A stretch of DNA of 64,000 nt. It comes from SHZL01 sp963708905 (GTDB lineage Bacteria; Pseudomonadota; Gammaproteobacteria; Xanthomonadales; SZUA-36). The stretch lies in contig CAVPUV010000057.1 in NCBI GenBank assembly GCA_963708905.1, forward strand, positions 1 to 64,000. Reading direction: 5' to 3'. Position 1 is the first letter of the stretch. Every line of letters starts with the position of its first letter. The translations under genes were made by a program, and so were the position numbers. The notes under the pieces are model-generated. The model was not told the origin of the DNA and made no database searches. It saw nothing but the letters and a program-made list of their open reading frames with translations. This document shows positions 17,055-26,212 of the stretch, piece after piece.

Positions 17055-18532
17055 AACGTTCCTATTGGCTCACTGTCGCTGCTAGCGTCCTCCTTGCCCT
17101 GGTCGCCGGCTGGTTTATCGGTCGCGGGTCTCAGCCCGAGGCTGAACAGCCGGCTGCGGCGGGCGGCAGCGAGCAACCGCGCAAGCTCCTGTACTACCGC
17201 AACGCGATGGGCCTGCCCGACACTTCACCGGTACCGAAGAAGGACTCCATGGGAATGGACTACGTTGCCGTTTACGAAGGCGACGAAGCGCCCGCGACGC
17301 CCGGGACGGTGGTCATTTCTCCGGAAAAGGTCCAGAAGCTCGGCGTCCGTACCGAGCAAGTCCGACTGCAGGGCCTGGCGCCGAGCGTCCGCGCCAGCGC
17401 GACGGTGCAGGTCGATGAGACAAGACAGTACGTGATCGCCCCGAAGTTTGAAGGCTGGGTCGAGCGCCTGTACGCCGACCAGACCGGGATGTCGGTGCGC
17501 CGTGGCCAGCCGCTGTTGTCGATCTACAGCCCTGAACTCGTGGCCGCTCAGAACGAGTATCGCGTGGCGGACACCGCCGCGCGCCAACTGGCGACCAACG
17601 ACCCAGCCAGCGCGGCCACGATGCAACGCCTGCGTGACTCGGCCCGGGCGCGTCTGCGCAACTGGGATATCAGCGCGGCACAGCTGACCCATATCGAGCA
17701 CGCCCAGAGCGCCGGCAACCTGGTTCTGAGCGCACCGGCCGATGTGGTGGTGGTGGACAAACCGATCGTGCAGGGCTCGCGCTTCGCTCCGGGAGAAACG
17801 ATTCTACGGCTCGCCGACCTGTCGAAGGTGTGGCTGGTTGCCGATGTGCCCGCATCCAGCGCCGGCGGCGTAACCCTGGGTCAAAGCGCCAGCTTTCAGT
17901 CGCCGACTCTGCCTGGACAAACCTTTGAAGGTCCGGTGACCTTTATACAGCCGGTGATCAACTCACTGACGCGCACCTTGGCGGTACGTGTCGAGCTACC
18001 GAATCCCACCGGCGTCTTGCGCCCTGGACTGTTTGGCGACGTAACCCTGACCCGGGACACGTCTGCGGCGGTGCTGACCGTGCCACGCTCGGCCGTGCTC
18101 GATAGCGGCATCCGCCAATTGGTTCTGGTGCAGGTGGCCGAGGGCCGGTTTGAGCCGCGGCCAGTGGTCGTGGGCGAACGCTCTGGGGACCTGGTCGAAA
18201 TTCGCCAGGGGGTCAGCGCAGGCGAACTCGTGGTGGTCTCGGCCAACTTCCTGATCGATGCCGAAAGCAAACTGCAGTCGGCGCTGGACGGCCTGAGCGC
18301 GCATCAGGGTCATGGGGCAAGCCCCGGCACGCCGTCTTCCACAACCGACACCGCGACAGGAACACCGCTCCCCGCACCGGCGGCAGCCGCGCCACCGGTC
18401 GGACAAGACCAAGTCACACCGGCTTTGGTACCCGCCGAGCACAGTGGCCACGGCGAGCAACCGGCCACCCCGCCGCCCGCTCTTGCGCCAGCAGGCGACG
18501 AAGGCCACGACCAGCAGGCGAAGGAGCACTGA
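17051..18532 (+). CDS. cusB: RND efflux periplasmic adaptor (CusB-like) with His-rich tail
   Basis: This 493-residue membrane-fusion protein has an N-terminal anchor (SYWLTVAASVLLALVAGWF) and then a heavy-metal-binding-type module (LLYYRNAMGLPDTSP, DSMGMDYVAVYEGD). The adaptor core follows: barrel-sandwich part YVIAPKFEGWVERLYADQTG, a helical hairpin, and beta-barrel part LSKVWLVADVPA. The last 80 residues are Pro/Ala-rich with His clusters (HQGHG, EHSGHGE, DEGHDQQAKEH), likely to bind Cu, Ag or Zn. Translation is coupled to the TolC gene through ATGA. It bridges the inner-membrane pump to the outer-membrane channel. Confidence 0.87.
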   Translation: MKRSYWLTVAASVLLALVAGWFIGRGSQPEAEQPAAAGGSEQPRKLLYYRNAMGLPDTSPVPKKDSMGMDYVAVYEGDEAPATPGTVVISPEKVQKLGVRTEQVRLQGLAPSVRASATVQVDETRQYVIAPKFEGWVERLYADQTGMSVRRGQPLLSIYSPELVAAQNEYRVADTAARQLATNDPASAATMQRLRDSARARLRNWDISAAQLTHIEHAQSAGNLVLSAPADVVVVDKPIVQGSRFAPGETILRLADLSKVWLVADVPASSAGGVTLGQSASFQSPTLPGQTFEGPVTFIQPVINSLTRTLAVRVELPNPTGVLRPGLFGDVTLTRDTSAAVLTVPRSAVLDSGIRQLVLVQVAEGRFEPRPVVVGERSGDLVEIRQGVSAGELVVVSANFLIDAESKLQSALDGLSAHQGHGASPGTPSSTTDTATGTPLPAPAAAAPPVGQDQVTPALVPAEHSGHGEQPATPPPALAPAGDEGHDQQAKEH

Positions 18533-18533
18533 A

Positions 18534-21500
18534 ATGCTGGCGCGAATCATCGAATGGTCGGTACGCAATGTTTTCCTGGTCCTGGTGATGACCATCGCCC
18601 TCACCGCCGGCGGCATCTACGCCGTGATGCAGACGCCACTGGACGCGCTGCCGGACCTGTCCGACGTGCAGGTCATCGTATTCACCGAAGTGCCGGGCCA
18701 GGCGCCACAGGTGGTCGAGGACCAGGTCACCTATCCACTTACCACGGCGATGCTGGCGGTACCGCTCTCCAAGGTCGTCCGTGGCGTCTCGTTCTTCGGC
18801 GCCTCGTTCGTCTACGTGATTTTCGAGGACGGCACCGACCTCTACTGGGCACGGTCGCGCGTGCTCGAATATCTCAATTTCGCCTCCCGGCAACTGCCCA
18901 GGGGCGTGACGCCAACGCTCGGGCCGGATGCTACCGGTGTCGGTTGGGTCTACCAGTACGCGCTCGAAGGCAAGCAAAAGTCGCTCGATGAACTGCGTGC
19001 GATCCAGGACTGGTACGTACGCTACCAACTGGTCGCGGCGCCTGGCGTGTCCGAAGTCGCCAGTGTCGGCGGCTTCGTGCGCCAATACTCGGTCACGGTG
19101 GATCCGGGCAAACTGCGCCAATACGGCGTGCCGCTGGCGCGCGTATCGGCGGTGATCGCGCAGAGCAATCTCGACGTCGGCGGCCGGGTCATCGAGATGA
19201 CCGAGACCGAGTACATGGTGCGTGGCCGCGGCTACCTGCGCGGCATCGAAGACATCGAGAACCTGGTGGTCAAGACCGAAAGCGGTACCCCGGTGCTGAT
19301 TGGCGACATCGCCCGTGTCGAACTGGTACCGGATGAACGCCGCGGTGTCGCCGAACTCAATGGCGAAGGCGAGGTCGTGGCCGGCATCGCCGTTGCCCGC
19401 TACGGCGAAAATGCGCTCTCGGTCATCCATGGCCTCAAGCAGAAGGTCACCGAGATCCAGGCCGGCCTGCCCACCGGCGTGAGCATCCGCGCCGTCTACG
19501 ATCGCTCCGACCTGATCCACCGCGCCATCGCCACCCTGCGCAAGACGCTGTTCGAGGAAAGTCTCATCGTGGCGCTGGTGTGCGTGCTCTTCCTGTTTCA
19601 CGTCCGCAGCGCGCTGGTCGCAATCGTCATGCTGCCCGTCGGCGTGTTGATTGCGTTCATCGCCATGCGCATGCTCGGCATGAACTCCAACATCATGAGC
19701 CTGGGCGGCATCGCGATCGCCATCGGCGCCATGGTCGATGCGGCCATAGTCATGATCGAGAACACGCACAAGCACATCGAACGCGATGACGGCAGCCGGT
19801 CGCGGCTGCAACTGATCATCGATGCCTGCCGCGAGGTCGGCCCGGCACTGTTCTTCAGCCTGTTGATCATCACCGTATCGTTCCTGCCGGTGTTCACGCT
19901 GGAGGCGCAGGAGGGGCGACTGTTCAGCCCGCTGGCCTTTACCAAGACCTTCTCCATGGCCGGCGGCGCCCTGCTCTCGATCACGCTGGTGCCGGTGCTG
20001 ATGTTGCTGTTCGTGCGCGGCAAGATCCTGCCCGAACACAAGAACCCGGTGAACCGGATGCTGATCGCGCTGTACCGGCCGGTGATTGCGCTCGTGCTGC
20101 GCTTCAAGGGCGCGACGCTGGGCGTGGCGGTGTTGGTCCTGCTGGCCAGCTTCTGGCCGGCGTCCCGGTTGGGCAGCGAGTTCATGCCGACCCTCAACGA
20201 GGGCACCTTGCTCTACATGCCGGCTTCGCTGCCGGGCATATCGGTGACCAAGGCGGCCGAACTGCTGCAACAGCAGGACCGCATCATCAAGAGCTTTCCC
20301 GAGGTCGAGTCGGTGTTCGGCAAGGCCGGTCGCGCCCTGACCGGCACCGATCCGGCGCCACTGGAGATGTCCGAGACCGTCATCAACCTCAAGCCCGAAG
20401 ACGAATGGCGCGATGGCATGACCGTGGACAAGCTGATCGCCGAGATGGATCTGGCGCTGCAGTTCCCCGGCGTAGCCAACTCGTGGACGATGCCGATCAA
20501 GGCGCGCACCGATATGCTGGCAACCGGCATCCGCACGCCCATCGGCATCAAGGTGTTTGGTGCCGATCTGGCCGAAATGGAACGCCTCGCCAAAGAGATC
20601 GAGAGTGCGGTACGCACCGTACCCGGCACCGCCAGTGCCTTCGCCGAGCGTCTGACCGGCGGCTATTACCTGGATGTTGAACCCGATTTGCGCCAGTTGG
20701 CGCGTTACGGCCTGAGCGTGGGTGAAGTGCAGGACGTGATCGCGGCGGCGCTGGGCGGAGAGCTGGTGACCACCACGGTCGAAGGCCGTGAGCGTTTCGG
20801 CGTGATCGTGCGCTATCCGCGCGAGCTGCGTGGCGATCCTCAGGGCATTGGCCGGGATGTGCTGGTGTCGACCATGGACGGTGCGCAGATCCCGCTGGGC
20901 GAACTGGCGACCATATCGATACGCAAGGGCGCGCCGTCGATCCGCACAGAAAACGCGTTGCTGTCGGGTTATATCTTTGTGGATACCCGCAACAGCGACC
21001 TGGGTGCGTATGTCCGGGAAGCGCAAGCGGCCGTCGCCAGGTCGGTCACGTTCCCGCCCGGCTACTACGCGACCTGGAGCGGTCAATACGAGTATATGCA
21101 GCGGGCAATCGCCAAGATGAAGATCGTCATCCCGGTGACGCTGGCGTTGATCTTCCTGCTGCTCTATCTCAATTTCCGGCGCGTCACCGAATCGGTAATC
21201 GTGATGCTGTCGGTGCCGTTCGCACTGGTCGGTGGCGTATGGCTGATGTGGGCGCTGGACTACAACCTCAGCGTCGCCGTGGCCGTTGGGTTCATCGCGC
21301 TGGCCGGCGTGGCCGCCGAGACCGGCGTGGTCATGCTGATTTTTCTCGATCATGCACTTGAAGCGCTGGCCGAAAAACGCAAGGCACAGGGGCAAAGCCT
21401 GAGCCTGGACGATCTCACCGCCGCCATCGTCGAAGGCGCGGTGGAACGCGTGCGACCGAAGATGATGACCGTGGTGGCGATCATGGCTGGCCTGCTGCCG

Positions 21501-21683
21501 ATCATGTGGAGCACCGGCACCGGGTCCGAGGTGATGCGCCGCATCGCCGCGCCGATGGTGGGCGGTATGGTGTCCTCAACCGTACTCACCCTGGTCGTGA
21601 TTCCGGTGGTCTACGCTCTGGTCAAACGCCGTCAAATCAACCGTTACGGATCGCCGGCCACTGCTTTGGAGACGCCAATATGA
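18534..21683 (+). CDS. cusA: Heavy-metal RND efflux pump (CusA/CzcA family)
   Basis: This 1049-residue inner-membrane pump drives metal export by proton antiport. It has the HME-RND opening LDALPDLSDVQVIVFTEVPG, the TM4 region MSLGGIAIAIGAMVDAAIVM with the proton-relay acidic residue, GPALFFSLLIITVSFLPVFT, and two large porter domains. Met residues in DPAPLEMSETVINLKP and ARTDMLATGIRTPIGIKV align with stretches of CusA that carry transport methionines, which favours Cu(I)/Ag(I) over Zn/Co/Cd. GAAGGAG precedes the ATG at 18534. I cannot settle the metal from sequence alone. Confidence 0.9.
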   Translation: MLARIIEWSVRNVFLVLVMTIALTAGGIYAVMQTPLDALPDLSDVQVIVFTEVPGQAPQVVEDQVTYPLTTAMLAVPLSKVVRGVSFFGASFVYVIFEDGTDLYWARSRVLEYLNFASRQLPRGVTPTLGPDATGVGWVYQYALEGKQKSLDELRAIQDWYVRYQLVAAPGVSEVASVGGFVRQYSVTVDPGKLRQYGVPLARVSAVIAQSNLDVGGRVIEMTETEYMVRGRGYLRGIEDIENLVVKTESGTPVLIGDIARVELVPDERRGVAELNGEGEVVAGIAVARYGENALSVIHGLKQKVTEIQAGLPTGVSIRAVYDRSDLIHRAIATLRKTLFEESLIVALVCVLFLFHVRSALVAIVMLPVGVLIAFIAMRMLGMNSNIMSLGGIAIAIGAMVDAAIVMIENTHKHIERDDGSRSRLQLIIDACREVGPALFFSLLIITVSFLPVFTLEAQEGRLFSPLAFTKTFSMAGGALLSITLVPVLMLLFVRGKILPEHKNPVNRMLIALYRPVIALVLRFKGATLGVAVLVLLASFWPASRLGSEFMPTLNEGTLLYMPASLPGISVTKAAELLQQQDRIIKSFPEVESVFGKAGRALTGTDPAPLEMSETVINLKPEDEWRDGMTVDKLIAEMDLALQFPGVANSWTMPIKARTDMLATGIRTPIGIKVFGADLAEMERLAKEIESAVRTVPGTASAFAERLTGGYYLDVEPDLRQLARYGLSVGEVQDVIAAALGGELVTTTVEGRERFGVIVRYPRELRGDPQGIGRDVLVSTMDGAQIPLGELATISIRKGAPSIRTENALLSGYIFVDTRNSDLGAYVREAQAAVARSVTFPPGYYATWSGQYEYMQRAIAKMKIVIPVTLALIFLLLYLNFRRVTESVIVMLSVPFALVGGVWLMWALDYNLSVAVAVGFIALAGVAAETGVVMLIFLDHALEALAEKRKAQGQSLSLDDLTAAIVEGAVERVRPKMMTVVAIMAGLLPIMWSTGTGSEVMRRIAAPMVGGMVSSTVLTLVVIPVVYALVKRRQINRYGSPATALETPI

Positions 21684-21772
21684 GTACTCGACGTCAGGCC
21701 ACTCGATCACGCCCTACTGGCGATATCCATCAGCACCGGCCGCTGTATCCAAACTCCTATGTGCCTGGATAG
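21680..21772 (+). CDS. Possible 30-codon ORF overlapping the cusA stop
   Basis: An ATG overlaps the cusA stop (ATGA), the geometry of a coupled gene, but the frame is only about 30 codons (begins MSTRRQATRS) and resembles nothing I know. It may be the stub of a deleted downstream gene or a chance frame. Confidence 0.2.
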   Translation: MSTRRQATRSRPTGDIHQHRPLYPNSYVPG

Positions 21773-21798
21773 AAGAGTGGAATGACGGCGGGAAACAT

Positions 21799-21829
21799 TT
21801 GAATGCAGGCTAGATACAGGTTGCAGAAT
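21799..21829 (+). promoter_or_regulatory. MerR-type promoter candidate for DUF411 gene 1
   Basis: TTGAAT and CAGAAT are separated by 19 bp, longer than the usual 17, and the spacer holds ATACAGGTTG, similar to the three other sites described here. Downstream sequence up to the ATG aligns with the second DUF411 leader (CAG..AGCGAT.AT..AAACC then GGAGATT). Overlong spacers with a dyad are the hallmark of promoters activated by MerR-family proteins. Confidence 0.45.
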
Positions 21830-21871
21830 GCTCAGTGAGCGATGATTTAAACCCTTTGAAAGGAGATTACC

Positions 21872-22390
21872 ATGAAAAATATTTTTATCGGCAAGAAGAT
21901 GTTCAAACGCAATTTATCCAGATTCTCAGTCATGCTGATCGCGGCGGCATTGATTGCAGGAAATACCAGCAGCATGGTGTGGGCAGCTGAGACGGCCAAG
22001 CCAGGAAGTACGACTGAGATTACCGTCTATAAATCTCCATCCTGTGGATGTTGCAGCCAATGGGTGGAGCATTTGCAAGCGGATGGCTTCAAGGTTCAGG
22101 TAGAAATGGTGCACGATACAGCCACCATCAAGTCGAAATTGGGAATGCCACAGGAAGTGCGCTCATGTCATACCGCTATGGTGGGTGATTATTGGGTTGA
22201 AGGTCATGTGCCAGCGGATTTGATCCGGAAATTACTGGACGAAGAACCTGCTGACATCAAAGGTATCGCTGTGCCCGGCATGGTTCCCGGATCGCCCGGA
22301 ATGGGATCAGTGCCGTCAGCAAAATACCAGGTCCTGAGCGTCGATGACCAAGGGCAGGTGGCCGTGTATGCAACCATAGAGGGCAAGTAA
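21872..22390 (+). CDS. DUF411 metal-binding protein, copy 1
   Basis: This 172-residue periplasmic protein of the DUF411 family is often found with copper-resistance genes. It has a signal peptide (about 1-38), then VYKSPSCGCCSQW with Cys at about 58, 60 and 61. The other family motifs are SCHTAMVGDYWVEGHVPAD and GIAVPGMVPGSPGM. The Cys, His and Met positions suggest Cu(I) binding; the biochemical role is not firmly known. GGAGATT is a strong ribosome site before the ATG. A close paralogue lies at 30610, beyond the ATPase operon. Confidence 0.85.
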   Translation: MKNIFIGKKMFKRNLSRFSVMLIAAALIAGNTSSMVWAAETAKPGSTTEITVYKSPSCGCCSQWVEHLQADGFKVQVEMVHDTATIKSKLGMPQEVRSCHTAMVGDYWVEGHVPADLIRKLLDEEPADIKGIAVPGMVPGSPGMGSVPSAKYQVLSVDDQGQVAVYATIEGK

Positions 22391-22455
22391 TAGCGTTGAG
22401 CCTCACAGCAAATCCAGAGTACATCTGCGCGGAAGCAAATAGGTGAAGACACTAA

Positions 22456-23139
22456 ATGACAATAAACGAACAAGTGAACCAATACGTTCCGGCCCTGAAA
22501 TATCGTTGCTTAACCCGTTTCTATGACGCGGTGGTCGCCTTGACCACCCGGGAAAACGTGTTCAGGCGAAAACTGCTGGAGCAAGCTCAAATCAGTGAGA
22601 ACGACAAGGTGCTTGACCTGGCCTGCGGCACCGGAACCATGGCGATCCTGATTAAGCGGCACCCACAAGTATCCGTCATCGGTCTGGATGGCGACCCGGA
22701 AATACTTGCGCTCGCGCGCGCGAAAGCGCAAGGCGCCGGCTTGGACATCCAGTTCGATGAGGGCCTCTCCTCCTCGCTGCCTTACGCAAACGCTGCGTTC
22801 GACTTGGTGTTTTCGTCGCTGTTTTTTCACCACCTCAATCCGGACGACAAGATGCGCACGCTGCGGGAAGTCCTGCGGGTGCTGCGTCCGGGCGGTGCTT
22901 TGCAAGTCTGTGATTGGGGGAGCCCGTCGAATGTCGCGCTGTGCCTCGCATTCAGCCTCGTGCGCATGCTCGACGGCTTCGAAGTAACGCGTGACAACGC
23001 CAGGGGGCGCCTGCCACAGATCATGAAGGAGGCGGGTTTTGCGGGGGTGACCGTCACAAGTAGCCTGACAACGGCTCTGGGGACGCTTGATTTTCTTGTT
23101 GCAGAAAAAGCGTGGGACAGTTCCCGGTACGTGGCATGA
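22456..23139 (+). CDS. Class I SAM-dependent methyltransferase (UbiE-like)
   Basis: This 227-residue cytosolic methyltransferase has SAM motif I VLDLACGTGTMAILI, the acidic residue of motif II in VIGLDGDPEILALAR, motif IV FDLVFSSLFFHHLNP and a post-motif VLRPGGALQVCDWG. It most resembles small-molecule methyltransferases of the UbiE/COQ5 group. It sits between DUF411 copy 1 and the ATPase operon on the same strand. The substrate is unknown; arsenite or quinone-type substrates cannot be inferred safely. Confidence 0.8.
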   Translation: MTINEQVNQYVPALKYRCLTRFYDAVVALTTRENVFRRKLLEQAQISENDKVLDLACGTGTMAILIKRHPQVSVIGLDGDPEILALARAKAQGAGLDIQFDEGLSSSLPYANAAFDLVFSSLFFHHLNPDDKMRTLREVLRVLRPGGALQVCDWGSPSNVALCLAFSLVRMLDGFEVTRDNARGRLPQIMKEAGFAGVTVTSSLTTALGTLDFLVAEKAWDSSRYVA

Positions 23140-23344
23140 TACAAGTCCGCAGCCAGCTTCGGGTTTCGGGTTACCGTTTGTTACATTGAATTGATGAAGA
23201 TCTTGACATTAATGGAATTCGTTCGGGCAGCTTCGAATTTTATCCCCGGGAAACGGGGCTCGATACTTCATCCAGACACTGAAATGGGTTTTCGATAATC
23301 TGGAGCCCCAAACCCAACGCATCCGCAGACTTGGAGAAGCGTGC

Positions 23345-23921
23345 ATGAGAGTTTCCGCCAAACCCCTGGGAGAATACCCCTGGTATCTGCGGCCGTTCTT
23401 CTGGAACCAGAAGAGAAAATACGGCCAGGTGCTGCTGCCCGGCTTGCTGTGGGCCAGGGTCCCCCCGCTGTTCGCCGCAGTCGCGCTGCTCTACGGTGCT
23501 TTCGAACGCAGGCGCGCTCGCGTGGACCCGGTGCTGCGCGCGCTGGTCACCGCGCGCGTCTCGCAGATCAACTGGTGCCGTTTCTGCATGGACATCAACG
23601 CATTTCTCCTCACCCGGCGCACCGGGTCGATGGAGAAAGCCGAGGCACTTGCCGGCTGGCGTGGCAGCGATCTCTTTTCGGCGAAGGAAAAGGTCGTTCT
23701 GGAATATGTGGAAGCCATCACCTGTACGGAGCGTCAGGTGGATGACGATTTGATGGACACGCCTGCGACAGTTTTTCGACGAGGACGCCGTCGTGGAACT
23801 GACGGGGCTGGTCGCGTTCCAGAACCTCTCCAGCAAATTCAACAGCGCGCTGGATGTGCCGGCCCAGGGGTTCTGCTCCGGACCGCCCGCAAATCCGCGG
23901 GAACTCGCGGCAAAGACGTGA
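23345..23921 (+). pseudogene. Carboxymuconolactone decarboxylase/AhpD-like gene with a frameshift
   Basis: The first 130 codons read as a CMD-family protein: KPLGEYPWYLRPFFWN, then the redox motif INWCRFCMDINAF (CxxC), then KEKVVLEYVEAIT. Near 23755-23765 homology jumps to another frame that continues LRQFFDEDAVVELTGLVAF and NLSSKFNSALDVPAQGFC to a TGA at 23919. One indel therefore breaks the gene, or is a sequence error. Intact members are small thiol-active alpha-helical proteins. The gene directly precedes the YHS-AtpD gene. Its N-terminal coding sequence recurs at 58179-58212. Confidence 0.7.
23359..23392 (+). repeat. Direct repeat, left copy (CMD 5' coding sequence)
   Basis: This stretch encodes KPLGEYPWYLRP and matches 58179-58212 at almost every base over about 34 bp, in the same orientation. 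The two copies bracket the frameshift-rich accessory region. Confidence 0.7.
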
Positions 23922-23976
23922 AACCACGGTCGCCGGTCGGAAGCGCGCAGCAACGAGAGCCCTCACGCGCGGATGA

Positions 23977-25500
23977 ATGAATATGGCCACCGATCCGATT
24001 TGCGGCATGACGGTAGATGAGGAGGCTGCGGCCGGCAAACTGAGCCATGCCGGCAGCGCCTACTACTTCTGTTCCGCCGACTGCCTGAACCAGTTCGCGG
24101 CGCGGATCGAGTCGCAGGCCCGGCTCAGGCAGAACAGCGTCAAGATCGGCACGATTTGCGAGGTCCACGGCCCAGTAGTGGACATCGTCTGCGACTACCT
24201 GCCGCCGTTGCACCAGGCGCTGTTCGCCACCATAGATCACGAAACCTACACCTTCGAAGCGCATCAGCACCTGGATGAAAAGCGGGTCAGAGCGATCACC
24301 CTGAACAGAACGAGCGGGCTGCAGCGCGGCATGCCGGTGTTCGACACCGGCGCCGCGCTGCAGGTCCCGGTATCGCCGCAGTGTCTCGGGCGGTTGCTCA
24401 ATATCTTCGGTCAGCCGCTGGACGGCGGTCCGCCGCTCGCCGTCGAGGCAACGCGCGGCATTCTCGCGAAACCCGCGCCGTTCCATGAAACCGTCAATGC
24501 CAAGGGAATTCTGGAAACCGGCATCAAGGTCGTTGACCTGCTGGCCCCGTTCGTTCGCGGTGGCAAGACCGGCCTGTTCGGCGGCGCCGGTGTCGGCAAG
24601 ACCGTCCTCATCATGGAATTCATGCACGCCATCGTGGCATTGCATAAAGGGGTATCGGTGTTTGCCGGCGTCGGTGAACGCATACGCGAGGGGCACGAAC
24701 TATGGCGCGAGATGCAGGACGCCGGTGTCATGCCGCAGACGCTGATGGTGTTCGGCCAGATGGACGAGTCGCCGGGCGTGCGCTTTCGTGTCGGCATGAC
24801 CGCGCTCACTTACGCCGAATATCTGCGCGATACCCTGCACAAGGAAGTCCTGCTGCTGATGGACAACGTGTTCCGCTTCGTCCAGGCCGGCAGCGAAATT
24901 TCCGGCCTGCTCGGACGCATGCCGGCCACGGTCGGCTATCAGCCGACGTTGATGACCGAAGTCGCCGAACTGCAGGACCGCATCATTTCCACCACCGCCG
25001 GCGACATCACATCGGTGCAGGCGATCTACGTCCCCGCCGACGACATGACCGATCCGGCGGTGAGTGCGATTCTCGGCCATCTGGATACGACGGTGATCCT
25101 GTCGCGGGCCCAGGCCGCCAAGGGCATTTACCCCGCCGTTGATCCGCTTGCCTCCACCAGCAAAATGATGGACCGGCATTTTCTCGGCGACCGCCACTAC
25201 GCCGTCGCCGAGGGTGTGCGCACGCACCTCGCCCGCTATCGCGAGCTCGAAGACATCATCATGATGCTTGGCATGGAAGAGTTGTCGGAAAGCGACCGCA
25301 TCATCGTCCTGCGTGCGCGCAAATTGCAGCGCTACCTGACCCAGCCGTTTCACGTCGTGGCCCAGCACACGGGAATCATTGGCGCATCGGTGCCGTTGGC
25401 CGACACCCTGGATGACTGCGAGGCCTTCCTGCGCGGAGAATACGACAACGTGCCCGAAGACCGCTGTTACATGCGCGGCACCATGAAGGCGACCCAGTGA
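23977..25500 (+). CDS. atpD: Alternate F-ATPase beta subunit with N-terminal YHS domain
   Basis: This 507-residue catalytic beta subunit belongs to the alternate (N-ATPase) F1Fo ATPase. Residues about 5-43 form a YHS metal-binding domain (DPICGMTVDEEAA; YYFCSADCLNQF, with Cys9, Cys32 and Cys36). A short linker leads to the beta core at about 56 (KIGTICEVHGPVVD). The core has Walker A GGAGVGKT (about 202-209), GVGERIREG, VLLLMDNVFRFVQAGSE, and GMEELSESD in place of DELSEED. The frame is continuous, so the YHS domain is fused, not adjacent. It heads atpD-C-Q-B-E-F-A-G and overlaps atpC by 1 bp. Fusion of YHS to this subunit is unfamiliar to me. Confidence 0.9.
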   Translation: MNMATDPICGMTVDEEAAAGKLSHAGSAYYFCSADCLNQFAARIESQARLRQNSVKIGTICEVHGPVVDIVCDYLPPLHQALFATIDHETYTFEAHQHLDEKRVRAITLNRTSGLQRGMPVFDTGAALQVPVSPQCLGRLLNIFGQPLDGGPPLAVEATRGILAKPAPFHETVNAKGILETGIKVVDLLAPFVRGGKTGLFGGAGVGKTVLIMEFMHAIVALHKGVSVFAGVGERIREGHELWREMQDAGVMPQTLMVFGQMDESPGVRFRVGMTALTYAEYLRDTLHKEVLLLMDNVFRFVQAGSEISGLLGRMPATVGYQPTLMTEVAELQDRIISTTAGDITSVQAIYVPADDMTDPAVSAILGHLDTTVILSRAQAAKGIYPAVDPLASTSKMMDRHFLGDRHYAVAEGVRTHLARYRELEDIIMMLGMEELSESDRIIVLRARKLQRYLTQPFHVVAQHTGIIGASVPLADTLDDCEAFLRGEYDNVPEDRCYMRGTMKATQ

Positions 25501-25910
25501 TGAACACTTTCGTCCTGCATTTACAGAGCGGCACGCAGTACGAGCGCATTGACGACGCCGTCAGCTTCGTGGCGGCCGACGACTCCGGCAGCTTCGGCAT
25601 CCTGCCCGGACACGCGCGCATGATGACCTGTCTGGCGACTGGTCTGGCGCGCTTTCGTACCACGGACGGGGATTGGCGGTATCTGGCGCTGCCGGGCGCG
25701 GTGCTCTATTTCGTTGACAACGAGCTGTACGTCAATACGCGGCGCTACCTGCACGATCCGGACTACAAGCGCATCAGCGCGGCGTTGCGGGAGGAACTGC
25801 TGACCGAAGAGGCGAAACTGCTGTCTATAAGGGAAAGTCTGAATCGCCTGGAAGACGAAATGCTGAAGCGCATGTGGTCCATGCAGCGCGACCTGAGAGG
25901 CATGATATGA
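25500..25910 (+). CDS. atpC: Alternate F-ATPase epsilon subunit
   Basis: This 136-residue epsilon subunit of the F1 central stalk has an N-terminal beta sandwich (GSFGILPGHARMMTCLATGL; ALPGAVLYFVDNELYVNT) and a C-terminal helical hairpin rich in Glu and Arg (REELLTEEAKLLSIRESLNR). The ATG overlaps the atpD stop (TGATG). In this ATPase class atpC follows atpD directly, as here. The hairpin may inhibit ATP hydrolysis, as in other F-ATPases. Confidence 0.88.
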   Translation: MNTFVLHLQSGTQYERIDDAVSFVAADDSGSFGILPGHARMMTCLATGLARFRTTDGDWRYLALPGAVLYFVDNELYVNTRRYLHDPDYKRISAALREELLTEEAKLLSIRESLNRLEDEMLKRMWSMQRDLRGMI

Positions 25911-26188
25911 CCCGCGAACCTGCGGACCGGGAAGAGCTCGAGCAAAGGGTCGAGAAGCAGGCCCGGCGCATGGAGCGGGCGGAGAAGGAGCGCCCCACGC
26001 TGCTGGCACAAACCGCGTACATCGGTGTCCTCGGTCTGCTGTTCGTGCTGCCGGTAATCGGCGGCGCCTATCTCGGCAGTTGGCTCGACGGCCTGGTCGA
26101 AGGCTATTCGATGCGCTGGACCCTGAGCCTGATCTTCCTCGGCGTCGTGATCGGCGCGGTGAACGTTTATTTCTTCGTGCGGGAGTAA
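25907..26188 (+). CDS. atpQ: AtpQ/AtpI-like small membrane protein of the ATPase operon
   Basis: This 93-residue protein has a charged N-terminus (EELEQRVEKQARRMERAEKE) and two transmembrane helices (YIGVLGLLFVLPVIGGAYLG; LSLIFLGVVIGAVNVYFFV). It occupies the position of AtpQ in N-ATPase operons and belongs to the AtpI/AtpZ-like group thought to help assemble the c-ring. The ATG overlaps the atpC stop (ATGA). No separate atpR follows; the next gene is atpB. Confidence 0.78.
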   Translation: MTREPADREELEQRVEKQARRMERAEKERPTLLAQTAYIGVLGLLFVLPVIGGAYLGSWLDGLVEGYSMRWTLSLIFLGVVIGAVNVYFFVRE

Positions 26189-26212
26189 ATGAAGTGCTAT
26201 GAGAGGATCAAC

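Noticed and set aside
18414..21395. A 993-codon open frame antisense to the RND pump gene
   Set aside because: It is His/Gln/Arg-rich with no domain, is the mirror frame of a GC-rich gene, and the plus-strand pump is unmistakable.
23200..23260. Terminator at CCCCG-GGAAA-CGGGG
   Set aside because: The 5-bp stem has no T tract, so it is not a convincing Rho-independent terminator.
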